Of a stretch of DNA of 34,160 nucleotides, positions 20,326 to 28,014 are shown one piece after another. The stretch lies in IMG/VR virus record IMGVR_UViG_3300027969_002234, positions 1-34,160 of that record. One strand, 5' to 3'. How positions within the stretch are numbered: the first letter of the stretch is position 1; each line of letters begins with the position of its first letter. Source of the DNA: a virus. The translations under genes and the position numbers were made by a program. The notes under the pieces are model-generated. The model saw only the letters and a list, made by a program, of their open reading frames with translations. It did no database searches and was not told the DNA's origin.

Positions 20326-20599
20326 TTTGGTGGGCTGTGGTACAACTCGTTATCAAATGCCCGCAGAGAATTTGAGTACATTTGTACCAGATTGCTCTAA
20401 AGCAGAACAACAAATTGCGTGGCTTGACAGTTTGCGAACCACTAGAGAAGAACAGTTTGCCAGTCAGGTACACATGAAGACTCAAGGATTGTTTACAAAT
20501 GGATATCAGGCACGTAGGGATACTGCTAACGGATTAAACAATTGGTGGATCAATACTAATATCAGAGAGGTTTATAAAAAATGCGCCGTATCGTTCTAG
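20261..20599 (+). CDS. Small lipoprotein B (112 aa)
   Basis: Lipoprotein signal with lipobox LVGC and C26, at the same position as in lipoprotein A. The mature region includes FVPDCSKAEQQIAWLDSL and a basic region with TREEQF. Its first 65 bases lie inside the previous gene in a different frame. A lipoprotein overlapping another gene recalls Rz/Rz1 spanins, but its partner is itself a lipoprotein and not an inner-membrane i-spanin, so a lysis role is not supported. Confidence 0.78.
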   Translation: MNKSILSNINFGKFVLCASLCSLVGCGTTRYQMPAENLSTFVPDCSKAEQQIAWLDSLRTTREEQFASQVHMKTQGLFTNGYQARRDTANGLNNWWINTNIREVYKKCAVSF

Positions 20600-21156
20600 T
20601 ATCAGCTCTAATCTCTTTGAACGTTTTGGCACAAGGACAGGATTGTCTTATGTCCGAACGTATTGTAAGTCGCGAAGCAGGAGTCATTTCCGAAGTTCGC
20701 AACATACAAAGTAACCTAACACCGTGGAAGAATGGTAGCCAGAAGTGTACAGTTACTTTGGAAGGTAAAGTAAATGGACAATGGGCACACGGAACAGGTG
20801 AGTTTATTTGGAATGAAGATGCTAGTCCAAAGCAGGCATGTTCGGGCGCAGTCGAATTGGCAAAAAAGAACTTGCTCAATTCGCTAAAATCAAGTACAAT
20901 TAGTAATGAGAGTGTGGTAGTATGTAAAGAGCAAAGTCCACGGAATGCTCCTTTGATCAATCCTCCGATTGGAACGATCATAGACAATCCAAATAGGTTG
21001 CGTAAGCATCCGGACTTTCCTAAACCATTCGTCCACAACGGAGAGGAATGCAGATGGTACCTGGAAACTGGTTTTAATGGCAAAGACATTAAGCAGTTTA
21101 ACGGTGTTGTTTGTAAGTTGGCGCCCATGAAATGGGTTATTGTAGATAAGTTTTAA
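20581..21156 (+). CDS. Secreted (periplasmic) protein of unknown function (191 aa)
   Basis: The N-terminal signal peptide MRRIVLVSALISLNVLA is probably cleaved after A17. The mature protein has about six cysteines (DCLM, KCTV, QAC, VVC, ECRW, VVC), consistent with periplasmic disulfides, and a proline-rich middle segment. No domain recognised. It overlaps lipoprotein B by 19 bases and continues the envelope-protein run. Confidence 0.8.
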   Translation: MRRIVLVSALISLNVLAQGQDCLMSERIVSREAGVISEVRNIQSNLTPWKNGSQKCTVTLEGKVNGQWAHGTGEFIWNEDASPKQACSGAVELAKKNLLNSLKSSTISNESVVVCKEQSPRNAPLINPPIGTIIDNPNRLRKHPDFPKPFVHNGEECRWYLETGFNGKDIKQFNGVVCKLAPMKWVIVDKF

Positions 21157-21174
21157 CACACACAGGAAAGTTAT

Positions 21175-21774
21175 ATGAAACTTAAATTGCTTGCTCTTGC
21201 TTCAGTAATGGCTTTGACCGCTTGCGGTTCAATGACTGAATTGAAAACCGAAAACGTTGAACGACGTCAAGTGCCTACATGGTACCTAGATCACGATGAC
21301 TTTGGCACCAATGCTAAAGCATGGTGGAAGCCCTGGGACCGCGAAGGTATGTATTACGCCGTGGCAGAAGACGTTAGCCCTAATATGGAATTTGCCATTA
21401 AGAAGGCTACGCTGAAAGCTAAGGCTAAAATCGCTGATCGTGTTAACGGTGAGATGAACAACCGTACTACAATCAAGTATGATGAATCTGGTAGCACTGA
21501 TAAGCCCACTGGCCGTAATCAGTCGCAAGATGTTATTGTTAACTTGATTGCCGAGAACGTACTCCGCACTTATGGTGTTGAGAAGAAGATGGTTATCTTT
21601 AACCCCGAGTTGAATAACTATCGTGTGTTTGTCATGCTGAAGATTAGTCAGAAAGACGTTGCTACTTTGGCAGAAAAGTACGACGAGAACAAGCAGGTTA
21701 AGCTCAAAGGTCGATTCGACGGTAAGACTGTTGACGAGACAGCAACCGAAGTTCTTAAACAGGCTAGACAATAA
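21175..21774 (+). CDS. LPP20-like lipoprotein
   Basis: A 199-aa protein with lipoprotein signal MKLKLLALASVMALTAC, lipidated at C17. The mature part contains VPTWY, the EFAIKKATLKAKAKIADRVNGEM helix and later YRVFVMLKISQKDV, a layout like the LPP20 family of outer-membrane-associated lipoproteins (PWY near the N terminus, A..A...La.....). Shine-Dalgarno ACAGGAA. Last of the exported cluster; possibly alters the host envelope or blocks superinfection. Confidence 0.8.
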   Translation: MKLKLLALASVMALTACGSMTELKTENVERRQVPTWYLDHDDFGTNAKAWWKPWDREGMYYAVAEDVSPNMEFAIKKATLKAKAKIADRVNGEMNNRTTIKYDESGSTDKPTGRNQSQDVIVNLIAENVLRTYGVEKKMVIFNPELNNYRVFVMLKISQKDVATLAEKYDENKQVKLKGRFDGKTVDETATEVLKQARQ

Positions 21775-22241
21775 TGAAACTACTTGATGTTATTCAAGCC
21801 GCAGGAGGGCGTGTCTCCGGAGGAGATCCCTACCTGTGGCAATGCTATGGGGACAATGCCCAGTTCATGGAGTTCCGCGATACAGATGGAAGTGGGTATT
21901 GTCATTGTGTCTTTGATACAAAGACATATGACGTCTATGAAATACACGTTGAAGTACCGCTAATATCTAATGAAGCAGAAAGTCCAGAACAAACATTCCG
22001 TTGGATCTCCGACAATGTTAAACAGGCTTACTATAAAGAATGTGAAGAACGAAACTGTGATCCTGACATTGCTTGGGATGAAGTTAGATACACTCACGTA
22101 GACACAGAAGAACTAATCCTTCAATATGTTAAAGATATTGGAGAAACTTATTACGACGATTTACCGTTAGTTGGCACAAGTCAAGTTATGGAGATGCCTG
22201 GTACTATAGGTGGTGCCAAGATTGTGTTTCCAGAAGAATAA
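21774..22241 (+). CDS. Conserved-looking phage protein of unknown function (155 aa)
   Basis: Starts MKLLDVIQAAGGRVSGGDPY, with YCHCVFDTKTYDVYEIHVEVP in the middle and an acidic C-terminal half. I recognise the GGRVSGGDPY and FDTKTYDVYE pattern as common among uncharacterised phage proteins. The ATG overlaps the lipoprotein stop by one base. Confidence 0.8.
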   Translation: MKLLDVIQAAGGRVSGGDPYLWQCYGDNAQFMEFRDTDGSGYCHCVFDTKTYDVYEIHVEVPLISNEAESPEQTFRWISDNVKQAYYKECEERNCDPDIAWDEVRYTHVDTEELILQYVKDIGETYYDDLPLVGTSQVMEMPGTIGGAKIVFPEE

Positions 22242-22276
22242 AACAGATAATTATAAAAACAAAGTAAAGGACTTTC

Positions 22277-23002
22277 ATGAAAAACAAACCTAAGTTTAAT
22301 GTCAAGCCAACGACAGCTAAACAAGCATTTAATGTGGGACAACAACAAACACAACTTCCACAAGGTAAAGACGGTAAGCCGCCATCAGTAATGATCGCAG
22401 TTCCAGCAATGGAAATGGTCAATGCCGAGTTCGCCCAGCACCTAGCAATGTCAGCGGCCAATATGGTAGCACATGGTATTAAGATTAACTGTGCGTTCAA
22501 CATTGGATCAGTGATCACTATCGCTCGTCGAAACCTAACAGATATCTTTTTGAAGAGTGATTTTGATTACATCTTCTGGGTAGACAGCGACATGAAGTTT
22601 CCGATTGACGCACCGCTACGTTTGCTATCACGCCAGAAGCCAATTGTAGGCGCAAACTATCGTCGTAGACGCTTTCCTAATCCAAACTTTACGGGCATGA
22701 AAGGATCTAGCGGAAACTTTTCAGAATTCAAAACAGAAGATTCAAGTCCAGATATGGAATTGATCGATGTTCTACCACATGGATTAGTAATGGTACATCG
22801 ATCAGTTTATGAAAAAATTCCTCAACCACATTACTTACAAGAGTATATTCCAGAGTTGAATTTGGAAATTGGTGAGGACATTTACTTCTGTCAGCAAGCA
22901 CAGAAGGCAGGGTATGAGATTTGGTGTGATCAAGCTCTAAGTAAAGAGGTTGCTCATATCGGTATCTTCCACTTTAACTATAATCTATCAGTTCCACAAT
23001 AA
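22277..23002 (+). CDS. GT-A-type glycosyltransferase-like protein
   Basis: A 241-aa protein. After a Gln/Lys-rich N terminus, VMIAVPAMEMVNAEFA starts a GT-A Rossmann-type fold, with W101-V-D103-S-D105 (DxD metal and nucleotide-sugar site) and PIVGANYRRR after it. Later ELNLEIGEDIYFCQQAQKAGYEIW is the acceptor-side E-D motif typical of GT2-like proteins. It precedes a GalE-like epimerase, so sugar donor and transferase may be encoded together. Shine-Dalgarno AAAGGA. Confidence 0.82.
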   Translation: MKNKPKFNVKPTTAKQAFNVGQQQTQLPQGKDGKPPSVMIAVPAMEMVNAEFAQHLAMSAANMVAHGIKINCAFNIGSVITIARRNLTDIFLKSDFDYIFWVDSDMKFPIDAPLRLLSRQKPIVGANYRRRRFPNPNFTGMKGSSGNFSEFKTEDSSPDMELIDVLPHGLVMVHRSVYEKIPQPHYLQEYIPELNLEIGEDIYFCQQAQKAGYEIWCDQALSKEVAHIGIFHFNYNLSVPQ

Positions 23003-23017
23003 CCGAAAGGGAAATTT

Positions 23018-23170
23018 ATGTTTGAGAGTATCGAATTACGCAAAGTTGAGAACGGTGTTATTATTGTTCTAAACACTCCGGATGGCGAAAGCAAGGAGTA
23101 TGTTTACGATACTCCACGTAAGGCCCTTCGGTTCGTCAAAGAACTCCTAGAAGGTAAAGAGGGTGTATAA
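23018..23170 (+). CDS. Small unknown protein (50 aa)
   Basis: ATG preceded by GAAAGGGAAA. The product begins MFESIELRKVENGVIIVL and ends with a charged helix KALRFVKELLEGKEGV. It fits exactly between two genes with no gap before the epimerase GTG. Function unknown. Confidence 0.75.
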   Translation: MFESIELRKVENGVIIVLNTPDGESKEYVYDTPRKALRFVKELLEGKEGV

Positions 23171-24169
23171 GTGAGAATTCTTGTAACTGGTGGCAGTGGT
23201 TATGTAGGTAGCCATGTCGCTAGGTTTTTACACGGCGCCGGACATCAAGTATTTGTCATTGATAGAGTAGCTGACCAACGCAAATGGGTTAACCCGGGCA
23301 TCAGTCATTTTACTGGAGATATTGCCGACTATCAAGGCATGGATAAAATCTTTAAAGAATATAACTTTGAAGCTGTTATTCATTTAGCCGCTAGCAGTGA
23401 AGTTGGGGCAAGTGTTAACGACCCGTTATTTTATTATGCTAATAACGTTGCCAACTCTGCGTTGCTACTAAACATCTGCGACAAGCATAATGTTAGAAAA
23501 TTAGTGTTTAGTTCAACCAGTTCAGTGTACGGTGAGGTAGAACCTAGCTTATTGCCCACACAAGAATGGTATGAAAAGAATCCGTTAACTAGTTATGGAT
23601 CAAGTAAGTTATGTGTTGAACACATGCTTCGAGATGTTGATCGTGCTCATAACATACGCTCAGTTAGTTTGAGATATTTTAATGCTAGCGGTGCGTGTCC
23701 AGATGGCGCAATTGGAGAGTTCCGTGAAAAACCGTCACACTTAATTCCTAGTCTAGCCGCAGTAGCACACGGGAAGCAAGAAGAGTTTGTTATTAACGGG
23801 GATGACTACGATACTCCGGACGGAACTGCTGTTAGAGATTACACACACGTTTGGGATATTGCTCGTGCTCATGGCATGGCGTTGGATTACTTAGACAATA
23901 ATGGAAAAACAACTGCTATAAACATAGGCGCAGGGCAAGGCAAAAGTGTATTGGAAGTGTTGAACGAGTTTCAAACTCAATGGGGAACTCCTATCTTTTT
24001 TAGATCAGGACCAAGACGACCCGGAGATATTCCAATTAACTATGCAGATATAAGTAGAGCAAAAGAGTTGTTAGGATGGAAACCAGAACTAAGTTCCACC
24101 GAACAAATTGTTAAAGACGCAATACGTTGGTACAGAAGTGACCTTTATATGAGGCTTATAAATGCTTGA
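23171..24169 (+). CDS. UDP-glucose 4-epimerase-like SDR protein
   Basis: A 332-aa extended SDR with GTG start. NAD-binding G7-G-S-G-Y-V-G13, catalytic Y142-x-x-x-K146 (SYGSSK), SSTSSVYGE upstream, and the GalE-like segment LRYFNASGACPDGAIGE followed by HLIPSLAAVA and GDDYDTPDGTAVRDYTHVWD. These match UDP-hexose 4-epimerases interconverting UDP-Glc and UDP-Gal. It probably supplies a UDP-sugar to the phage glycosyltransferases. Confidence 0.92.
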   Translation: MRILVTGGSGYVGSHVARFLHGAGHQVFVIDRVADQRKWVNPGISHFTGDIADYQGMDKIFKEYNFEAVIHLAASSEVGASVNDPLFYYANNVANSALLLNICDKHNVRKLVFSSTSSVYGEVEPSLLPTQEWYEKNPLTSYGSSKLCVEHMLRDVDRAHNIRSVSLRYFNASGACPDGAIGEFREKPSHLIPSLAAVAHGKQEEFVINGDDYDTPDGTAVRDYTHVWDIARAHGMALDYLDNNGKTTAINIGAGQGKSVLEVLNEFQTQWGTPIFFRSGPRRPGDIPINYADISRAKELLGWKPELSSTEQIVKDAIRWYRSDLYMRLINA

Positions 24170-24527
24170 ATCAGTTTTGGCTCTACTTGTACTACTACAA
24201 ATTAAACATTGGTACATTGACTTTGTTAATCAAACAGATGAAGAAGTAAAGCACAAAGGCATATATTGTGATTGGCGAGGTGTAAAGCACTCACTCAAAC
24301 ACGGTATTGCTACTATGCTTTGTTTAGTATCAATTACAGGATGGGAGTACATTGTATTCTGTTTCGTCCTTGGGCTATTTGATTTTGTTTCCCACTATCA
24401 CATTGATTGGGTTAAAATGAATTACGGTAACAGGGATATTACTACTCCTGCGTTCTGGAATCACTTAGGATTAGACCAGATGGCTCACCAAATAATATAC
24501 ATAGGCATAGCATGGGCTATGATTTAA
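24162..24527 (+). CDS. DUF3307-like membrane protein
   Basis: A 121-aa protein with several hydrophobic helices. The order QIKHWYIDFVNQT, KHSLKHGIATML, DFVSHYHIDWVKMN and FWNHLGLDQMAHQIIY matches DUF3307, a family of small membrane proteins with conserved His and Asp residues in bacteria and phages. Function unknown. It overlaps the end of the epimerase gene by eight bases. Confidence 0.82.
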   Translation: MLESVLALLVLLQIKHWYIDFVNQTDEEVKHKGIYCDWRGVKHSLKHGIATMLCLVSITGWEYIVFCFVLGLFDFVSHYHIDWVKMNYGNRDITTPAFWNHLGLDQMAHQIIYIGIAWAMI

Positions 24528-24528
24528 A

Positions 24529-25038
24529 ATGAAAAAAGAATACAACATTAAAGACAAGGTATGGATTCACTTAGGTGAACGTAATCTTGTAGAAGGTAGA
24601 GTTGTCGAGATTATCGATTTTGCTCACCTAAAAGAAGGGCACAGCCCAGACAGAGAATTTTACGTTATTGAACTTAAGACAGGTATTGATGACGTTTATG
24701 AAATTCGTGACTTTGAACAGATTAGTCCAGACGCAAAAGGGCCAATTAATCTATTTCGTAAGTTAGATATGAAACAAGTTCGTGAGAACAGTCGTTATCT
24801 AAAAAAGGTCGGAATGGCTCTTCCTGTTAATCAGCCAAATCTGCTAGAGGAGATTGCTAAGGAAATTAACGAAGAGTCAGCAGACGATTCAGAACCAACT
24901 GCTGAACAAATACACGCCGCTATCGATAGTGCTACCGCAGTACAACATACGCATATTAGCGATATTATTAAACCAACAAAACCTAAGAGGAAGTTCAATA
25001 ATGCTCGCAAAAGAAAAGTCTCGCCAAAAGCAGCCTAA
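24529..25038 (+). CDS. Unknown protein with SH3-like N-terminal region (169 aa)
   Basis: The N terminus (KDKVWIHLGERNLVEGRVVEIID, then FYVIELKTG...YEIRDFEQI) looks like a small beta-barrel. The second half is acidic helix then a very basic tail (KPKRKFNNARKRK). Suggestive of a nucleic-acid or ribosome-associated protein, but unassigned. Its 3' end overlaps the next gene by 38 bases. Confidence 0.72.
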   Translation: MKKEYNIKDKVWIHLGERNLVEGRVVEIIDFAHLKEGHSPDREFYVIELKTGIDDVYEIRDFEQISPDAKGPINLFRKLDMKQVRENSRYLKKVGMALPVNQPNLLEEIAKEINEESADDSEPTAEQIHAAIDSATAVQHTHISDIIKPTKPKRKFNNARKRKVSPKAA

Positions 25039-25336
25039 GTACGAATGGCAAAGCCTACAGGCTGTCATGAACACATGGATGGGGAAATTGGTCACAATTA
25101 CAGTAGAGCCTAAATTATCTAAAAGAAATAATAAATGGGTACTGATGTTAGAAGAACATTGGCCCGAGGGCACCGCCTTGGGAACAAAAAATCTACTTGA
25201 TGAAAGACTCGAGTGGTGTGTTGAAAAGTTAAAAGACTGGCCTGGTTGTAAGCGTATGGCATATGATCAATTTTGGTTTGATCGCAAAATAGAAGCAGAG
25301 AAATTTGTAACCTTGTATACGCTTAATTGGCGTTAA
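25001..25336 (+). CDS. Unknown protein with C-terminal LNW signature (111 aa)
   Basis: The start at 25001 follows AAGAGGAAG. Tryptophan-rich; it ends FWFDRKIEAEKFVTLYTLNWR. This aromatic strand, short charged stretch, helix and final L-x-W closely resemble the ends of the small proteins at 8154 and 26160-27492, so I place it in the same family. Function unknown. Confidence 0.75.
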   Translation: MLAKEKSRQKQPKYEWQSLQAVMNTWMGKLVTITVEPKLSKRNNKWVLMLEEHWPEGTALGTKNLLDERLEWCVEKLKDWPGCKRMAYDQFWFDRKIEAEKFVTLYTLNWR

Positions 25337-25339
25337 ATA
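25333..25339 (+). promoter_or_regulatory. TTAAATA box before the DD-carboxypeptidase gene
   Basis: TTAAATA-CTTA-ATG: four bases from box to start codon, the same as at 1408. It overlaps the stop codon of the previous gene. Late-promoter-like; no Shine-Dalgarno. Confidence 0.4.
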
Positions 25340-25343
25340 CTTA

Positions 25344-26144
25344 ATGAAGATTTTTATATACCTATTGTTATTGGTATCTAGCGTAGCGTTTTCTAAGACA
25401 AAAGGTCCTGTTCCAAGTGTATCTTTGTACAATATTACCGACAATATAACAGTTGTTAGTGAAAACACTGATGTACAAAGACCTCTTGCCAGTCTTACTA
25501 AAATAATGACCGCAATGATTACGTTAGACCAATGGCAGACTCTCAATGAAACATTGGTACTAGATCGTAAAGTCAAGCCAGTTCTTCCCTCCGGCAAATA
25601 TACTAGACTAGAATTGCTCAATGCTCTATTAGTTAGAAGCGACAATGCCGCAGCCGAAACACTGGCTGTAAATTACCCGGGTGGCCGGAGTGCCTTTTTA
25701 GAGGCAATGAACAATCGTGCTAGAATGTTAGGCATGACACAGACACATTTTGACGACCCCAGTGGTTTGGCTAGCACCAACTTATCAAGCGCACAAGATG
25801 TAAATCGAATGTTAATTGCGTCAATGAACTATCCGTTAATCAAACAGATCAGTATTCAAAAGCAAGCCCAGTTTGATGCTTACTACAAAAAGAAAGTTCG
25901 TAAGGTTGTATTGCCAAACACTAATAGCAAACTACTGTTTGAGTTTGACAACATTGTTATTACTAAAACTGGCTACACTACTCCGGCAGGTTTCTGTTTA
26001 GGACTAGTAGTTGAACAAAATAAGAAATTCTACACCGTTGTTATTATGGGCACACCCAATCCAATGTTCCGTTTAAATCTTGCTCGTCGACTATTAAACA
26101 GTGACATTCATTACAATTCTCTCCTTGACAGTGATTTAAAATAA
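25344..26144 (+). CDS. D-alanyl-D-alanine carboxypeptidase (penicillin-binding, S11-like)
   Basis: A 266-aa protein with a signal peptide (MKIFIYLLLLVSSVAFS). It carries the three penicillin-binding motifs: S50-L-T-K53, S99-D-N101 and K208-T-G210. The peptidase S11 family removes the terminal D-Ala from peptidoglycan stem peptides in the periplasm. The C-terminal membrane anchor domain of host PBP5 is absent. It may modify host wall cross-linking during infection or aid lysis. The TTAAATA box four bases before the ATG suggests late, leaderless expression. Confidence 0.92.
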   Translation: MKIFIYLLLLVSSVAFSKTKGPVPSVSLYNITDNITVVSENTDVQRPLASLTKIMTAMITLDQWQTLNETLVLDRKVKPVLPSGKYTRLELLNALLVRSDNAAAETLAVNYPGGRSAFLEAMNNRARMLGMTQTHFDDPSGLASTNLSSAQDVNRMLIASMNYPLIKQISIQKQAQFDAYYKKKVRKVVLPNTNSKLLFEFDNIVITKTGYTTPAGFCLGLVVEQNKKFYTVVIMGTPNPMFRLNLARRLLNSDIHYNSLLDSDLK

Positions 26145-26153
26145 CTGTATAAT
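26125..26153 (+). promoter_or_regulatory. Promoter for a leaderless gene (LKW-family array)
   Basis: TTGACA (26125-26130), 17-bp spacer, TATAAT (26148-26153), six bases, ATG at 26160. The -35 lies inside the carboxypeptidase coding end. Confidence 0.9.
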
Positions 26154-26159
26154 AACAGT

Positions 26160-26453
26160 ATGTCAAAGGCTGTTAAACTATCGAAAGCCCAGTGGATCAA
26201 ACTGGAGAACAAACTTACGAATACTCATTCGCCCAGCGTCATGATGATTAGATCAAAAATGCGTAAGGTGTTAGGGTTTACACCACGTGAGCACCAAGCA
26301 TGGACTTACGACGGAGAAGATTCTCGAGGAATATATCAAACATTTGTTTACCTCGACTTCTTTGACGACCTTAAGCAGACAATGTTCTGTTTAAAATACT
26401 CTGATTACATTCAAAATAAAAATGAAGACCACAGTACACCATTGGTCATTTGA
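26160..26453 (+). CDS. LKW-family small protein 1 (97 aa)
   Basis: The ATG sits at the predicted transcription start. The N-terminal half is basic (SKAVKLSKAQWIKLENKL). The family signature FVYLDFFDDLKQTMFCLKYSD is followed by an extra 15-residue tail absent in other members. First gene of a tandem array with small overlaps through 27492. Confidence 0.8.
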   Translation: MSKAVKLSKAQWIKLENKLTNTHSPSVMMIRSKMRKVLGFTPREHQAWTYDGEDSRGIYQTFVYLDFFDDLKQTMFCLKYSDYIQNKNEDHSTPLVI

Positions 26454-26685
26454 AACTGGAATTCCGATCCCGGAAAAAATAAAGAGTATAATCCAAATGG
26501 ATACAATGCCCCGAGGATGGTACTGTTGGGTATACCCCGAGGACGATTATAAGTTTGAAGAATGGATGGAACGAATGTGTCCCACCGCAGATGTCACTCA
26601 TCGATTTAACAGTGGTGATCCTATGTACACCGTTTTTATTAGTGACGAAGCTGAAGCAACAACATTTCAATTATCATGGATGTAA
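26422..26685 (+). CDS. LKW-family small protein 2 (87 aa)
   Basis: It overlaps the previous gene by 32 bases. It contains MPRGWYCWVYPEDDYKFEEW and ends VFISDEAEATTFQLSWM, the same beta strand, acidic turn and amphipathic end as its neighbours, with LSW in place of LKW. Function unknown. Confidence 0.78.
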   Translation: MKTTVHHWSFETGIPIPEKIKSIIQMDTMPRGWYCWVYPEDDYKFEEWMERMCPTADVTHRFNSGDPMYTVFISDEAEATTFQLSWM

Positions 26686-26978
26686 ACGCAGTTAATCAAA
26701 CAGTAGCACGGCTTACTGAAGCACTTAATAGTCACCCCTTAGAACAACTAGTGTTAAATGAAGGTACCGTTTACGGCGCAAGATACTACACAGTACAACC
26801 TATGGGTGGCGATTGGCGAGTAATAGAAAAGTGGGCAATTCAAACATACGGTGACCCGGGTGTCCATATGTGGGGTGACGGCATTGTTGACCCCGGTCAA
26901 CGATGGTATATGAACAATCGCAAGTTTTGGTTTCGCAATGAGGCAGACAGAACTTTGTTTTTATTAAAGTGGCAATGA
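26676..26978 (+). CDS. LKW-family small protein 3 (100 aa)
   Basis: Overlaps the previous gene by 10 bases. Rich in Trp and Gly. The core GDWRVIEKWAIQTYGDPG, then QRWYMNNRKFWF and the end NEADRTLFLLKWQ, is the clearest example of the family and closest to the distant member at 8154. No catalytic residues are evident; probably a small alpha/beta protein. Confidence 0.78.
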   Translation: MDVNAVNQTVARLTEALNSHPLEQLVLNEGTVYGARYYTVQPMGGDWRVIEKWAIQTYGDPGVHMWGDGIVDPGQRWYMNNRKFWFRNEADRTLFLLKWQ

Positions 26979-27196
26979 TAGAAGTAAAGTTGCCACATCG
27001 AGATCCAAATGACATAATGGAAATTGTGCGTGTCATTCGCTCTAAAGGATTAGTACATGGGGAAGATTTTGACTTTGCATATCACCCAACGAAGCACGAT
27101 CCTATTAACGGGCATCTTATAACGGACAGATACACATCATTTTATTTTTACGACGAGAAATGGGCAACATGGCTATTACTAAAATACCAAGCATAG
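26975..27196 (+). CDS. LKW-family small protein 4 (73 aa)
   Basis: The ATG at 26975 overlaps the previous stop (ATGA); a GTG at 26969 is an alternative start. HGEDFDFAYHP in the middle; ends SFYFYDEKWATWLLLKYQA. Same signature, with Tyr replacing the final Trp. Confidence 0.75.
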   Translation: MIEVKLPHRDPNDIMEIVRVIRSKGLVHGEDFDFAYHPTKHDPINGHLITDRYTSFYFYDEKWATWLLLKYQA

Positions 27197-27492
27197 AAGA
27201 CGATATAATAAATCGGGCCGCAAAAGAAATTGCCCAAGAAATTAATGCTTCTATTATGGGAGATTTCTATGTAGACAATATTAAGAATCCTGTTCGATTT
27301 ATAATACGTCCAGGATCTGAAACAGAGGTTGAAAAATTCTGTACTACAAAGATATCTCCTAGATCTTATTATCTACACGGTCCAAGGATTGGCGGTGAAG
27401 GTTGGCAAATACGTCCGTTGACTAAAAATGGTATTGAGGTTATAATTAATAATCAGCAACTAGCAACACTTATGATGTTAAAATGGAGTTAA
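27160..27492 (+). CDS. LKW-family small protein 5 (110 aa)
   Basis: Overlaps the previous gene by 37 bases; a second ATG at 27169 is possible. The helical N terminus IINRAAKEIAQEINASIMG leads to FIIRPGSETEVEKFC and the ending GIEVIINNQQLATLMMLKWS. Last member of the array. Confidence 0.75.
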   Translation: MGNMAITKIPSIEDDIINRAAKEIAQEINASIMGDFYVDNIKNPVRFIIRPGSETEVEKFCTTKISPRSYYLHGPRIGGEGWQIRPLTKNGIEVIINNQQLATLMMLKWS

Positions 27493-27493
27493 T

Positions 27494-27748
27494 ATGTTTG
27501 ATTGGTTTGGAAGAAAGCCCGACTACACTAATGTAGTTAAATTCCCGGAACAAGTAAAGGCTCAGGCGCCTTATATAGAGCCGCCTGAAAAACCAGAACA
27601 AGAGTATTACAGCATCGGTATTACTAGTGAAAACCGCATGACTTTTAAAATGGGATACAGTACACTTACTATGAATCGACAAGGTGTAGAACATCTAATC
27701 GAACAACTAGAAGTGTTTCTAAATCAACTACCGGAAGATGAAGAATGA
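27494..27748 (+). CDS. Small unknown protein (84 aa)
   Basis: Starts one base after the preceding stop, with GGAG upstream. A proline/glutamate-rich linker (PYIEPPEKPEQEYY, about residues 26-39) separates a basic N terminus from a C-terminal helix GVEHLIEQLEVFLNQLPEDEE. Function unknown. Confidence 0.78.
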   Translation: MFDWFGRKPDYTNVVKFPEQVKAQAPYIEPPEKPEQEYYSIGITSENRMTFKMGYSTLTMNRQGVEHLIEQLEVFLNQLPEDEE

Positions 27749-28014
27749 TCAATCTACGTTTTAACATCTCACATCCTTTTGATATTAAGTTTAAAAACTT
27801 TTGGTGTAGGTCGTGGTCTACCCCTTTTAAGCATAAGTTTATTGAACTAGAGATTTGCACTACAAATGCATTAATTGAATTTAATTTTTCATTAACTACT
27901 AAACGTGATCACGCAGGACTAGATATTGAATTATCTCTATTTGGAGTGTGTGTACACTTTGACTTCTATGATAACCGTCATTGGGATTACGCAAGGAAAG
28001 AATATGAGCACTGA
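27745..28014 (+). CDS. Small unknown phage protein (89 aa)
   Basis: ATGA overlap with the previous gene. Mostly alternating hydrophobic and polar residues, predicted beta-rich: NLRFNISHPFDIKF, WCRSWSTPFKHKFIELEI, and DHAGLDIELSLFGVCVHFDF ending DNRHWD. This pattern recurs in uncharacterised phage proteins I recognise. Function unknown. Confidence 0.78.
   Translation: MINLRFNISHPFDIKFKNFWCRSWSTPFKHKFIELEICTTNALIEFNFSLTTKRDHAGLDIELSLFGVCVHFDFYDNRHWDYARKEYEH

Noticed and set aside
20053-20599. Rz/Rz1-type spanin pair
   Set aside because: Both products have lipoprotein signals and neither has a single N-terminal membrane anchor with a coiled coil. No holin or endolysin lies next to them.
20562-21128. 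Reverse-strand open frame (188 codons)
   Set aside because: Antisense to the signal-peptide-bearing 20581 gene, with no upstream binding site or motif.
21286-21771. Reverse-strand open frame (161 codons)
   Set aside because: Fully antisense to the LPP20-like lipoprotein, whose features are convincing.
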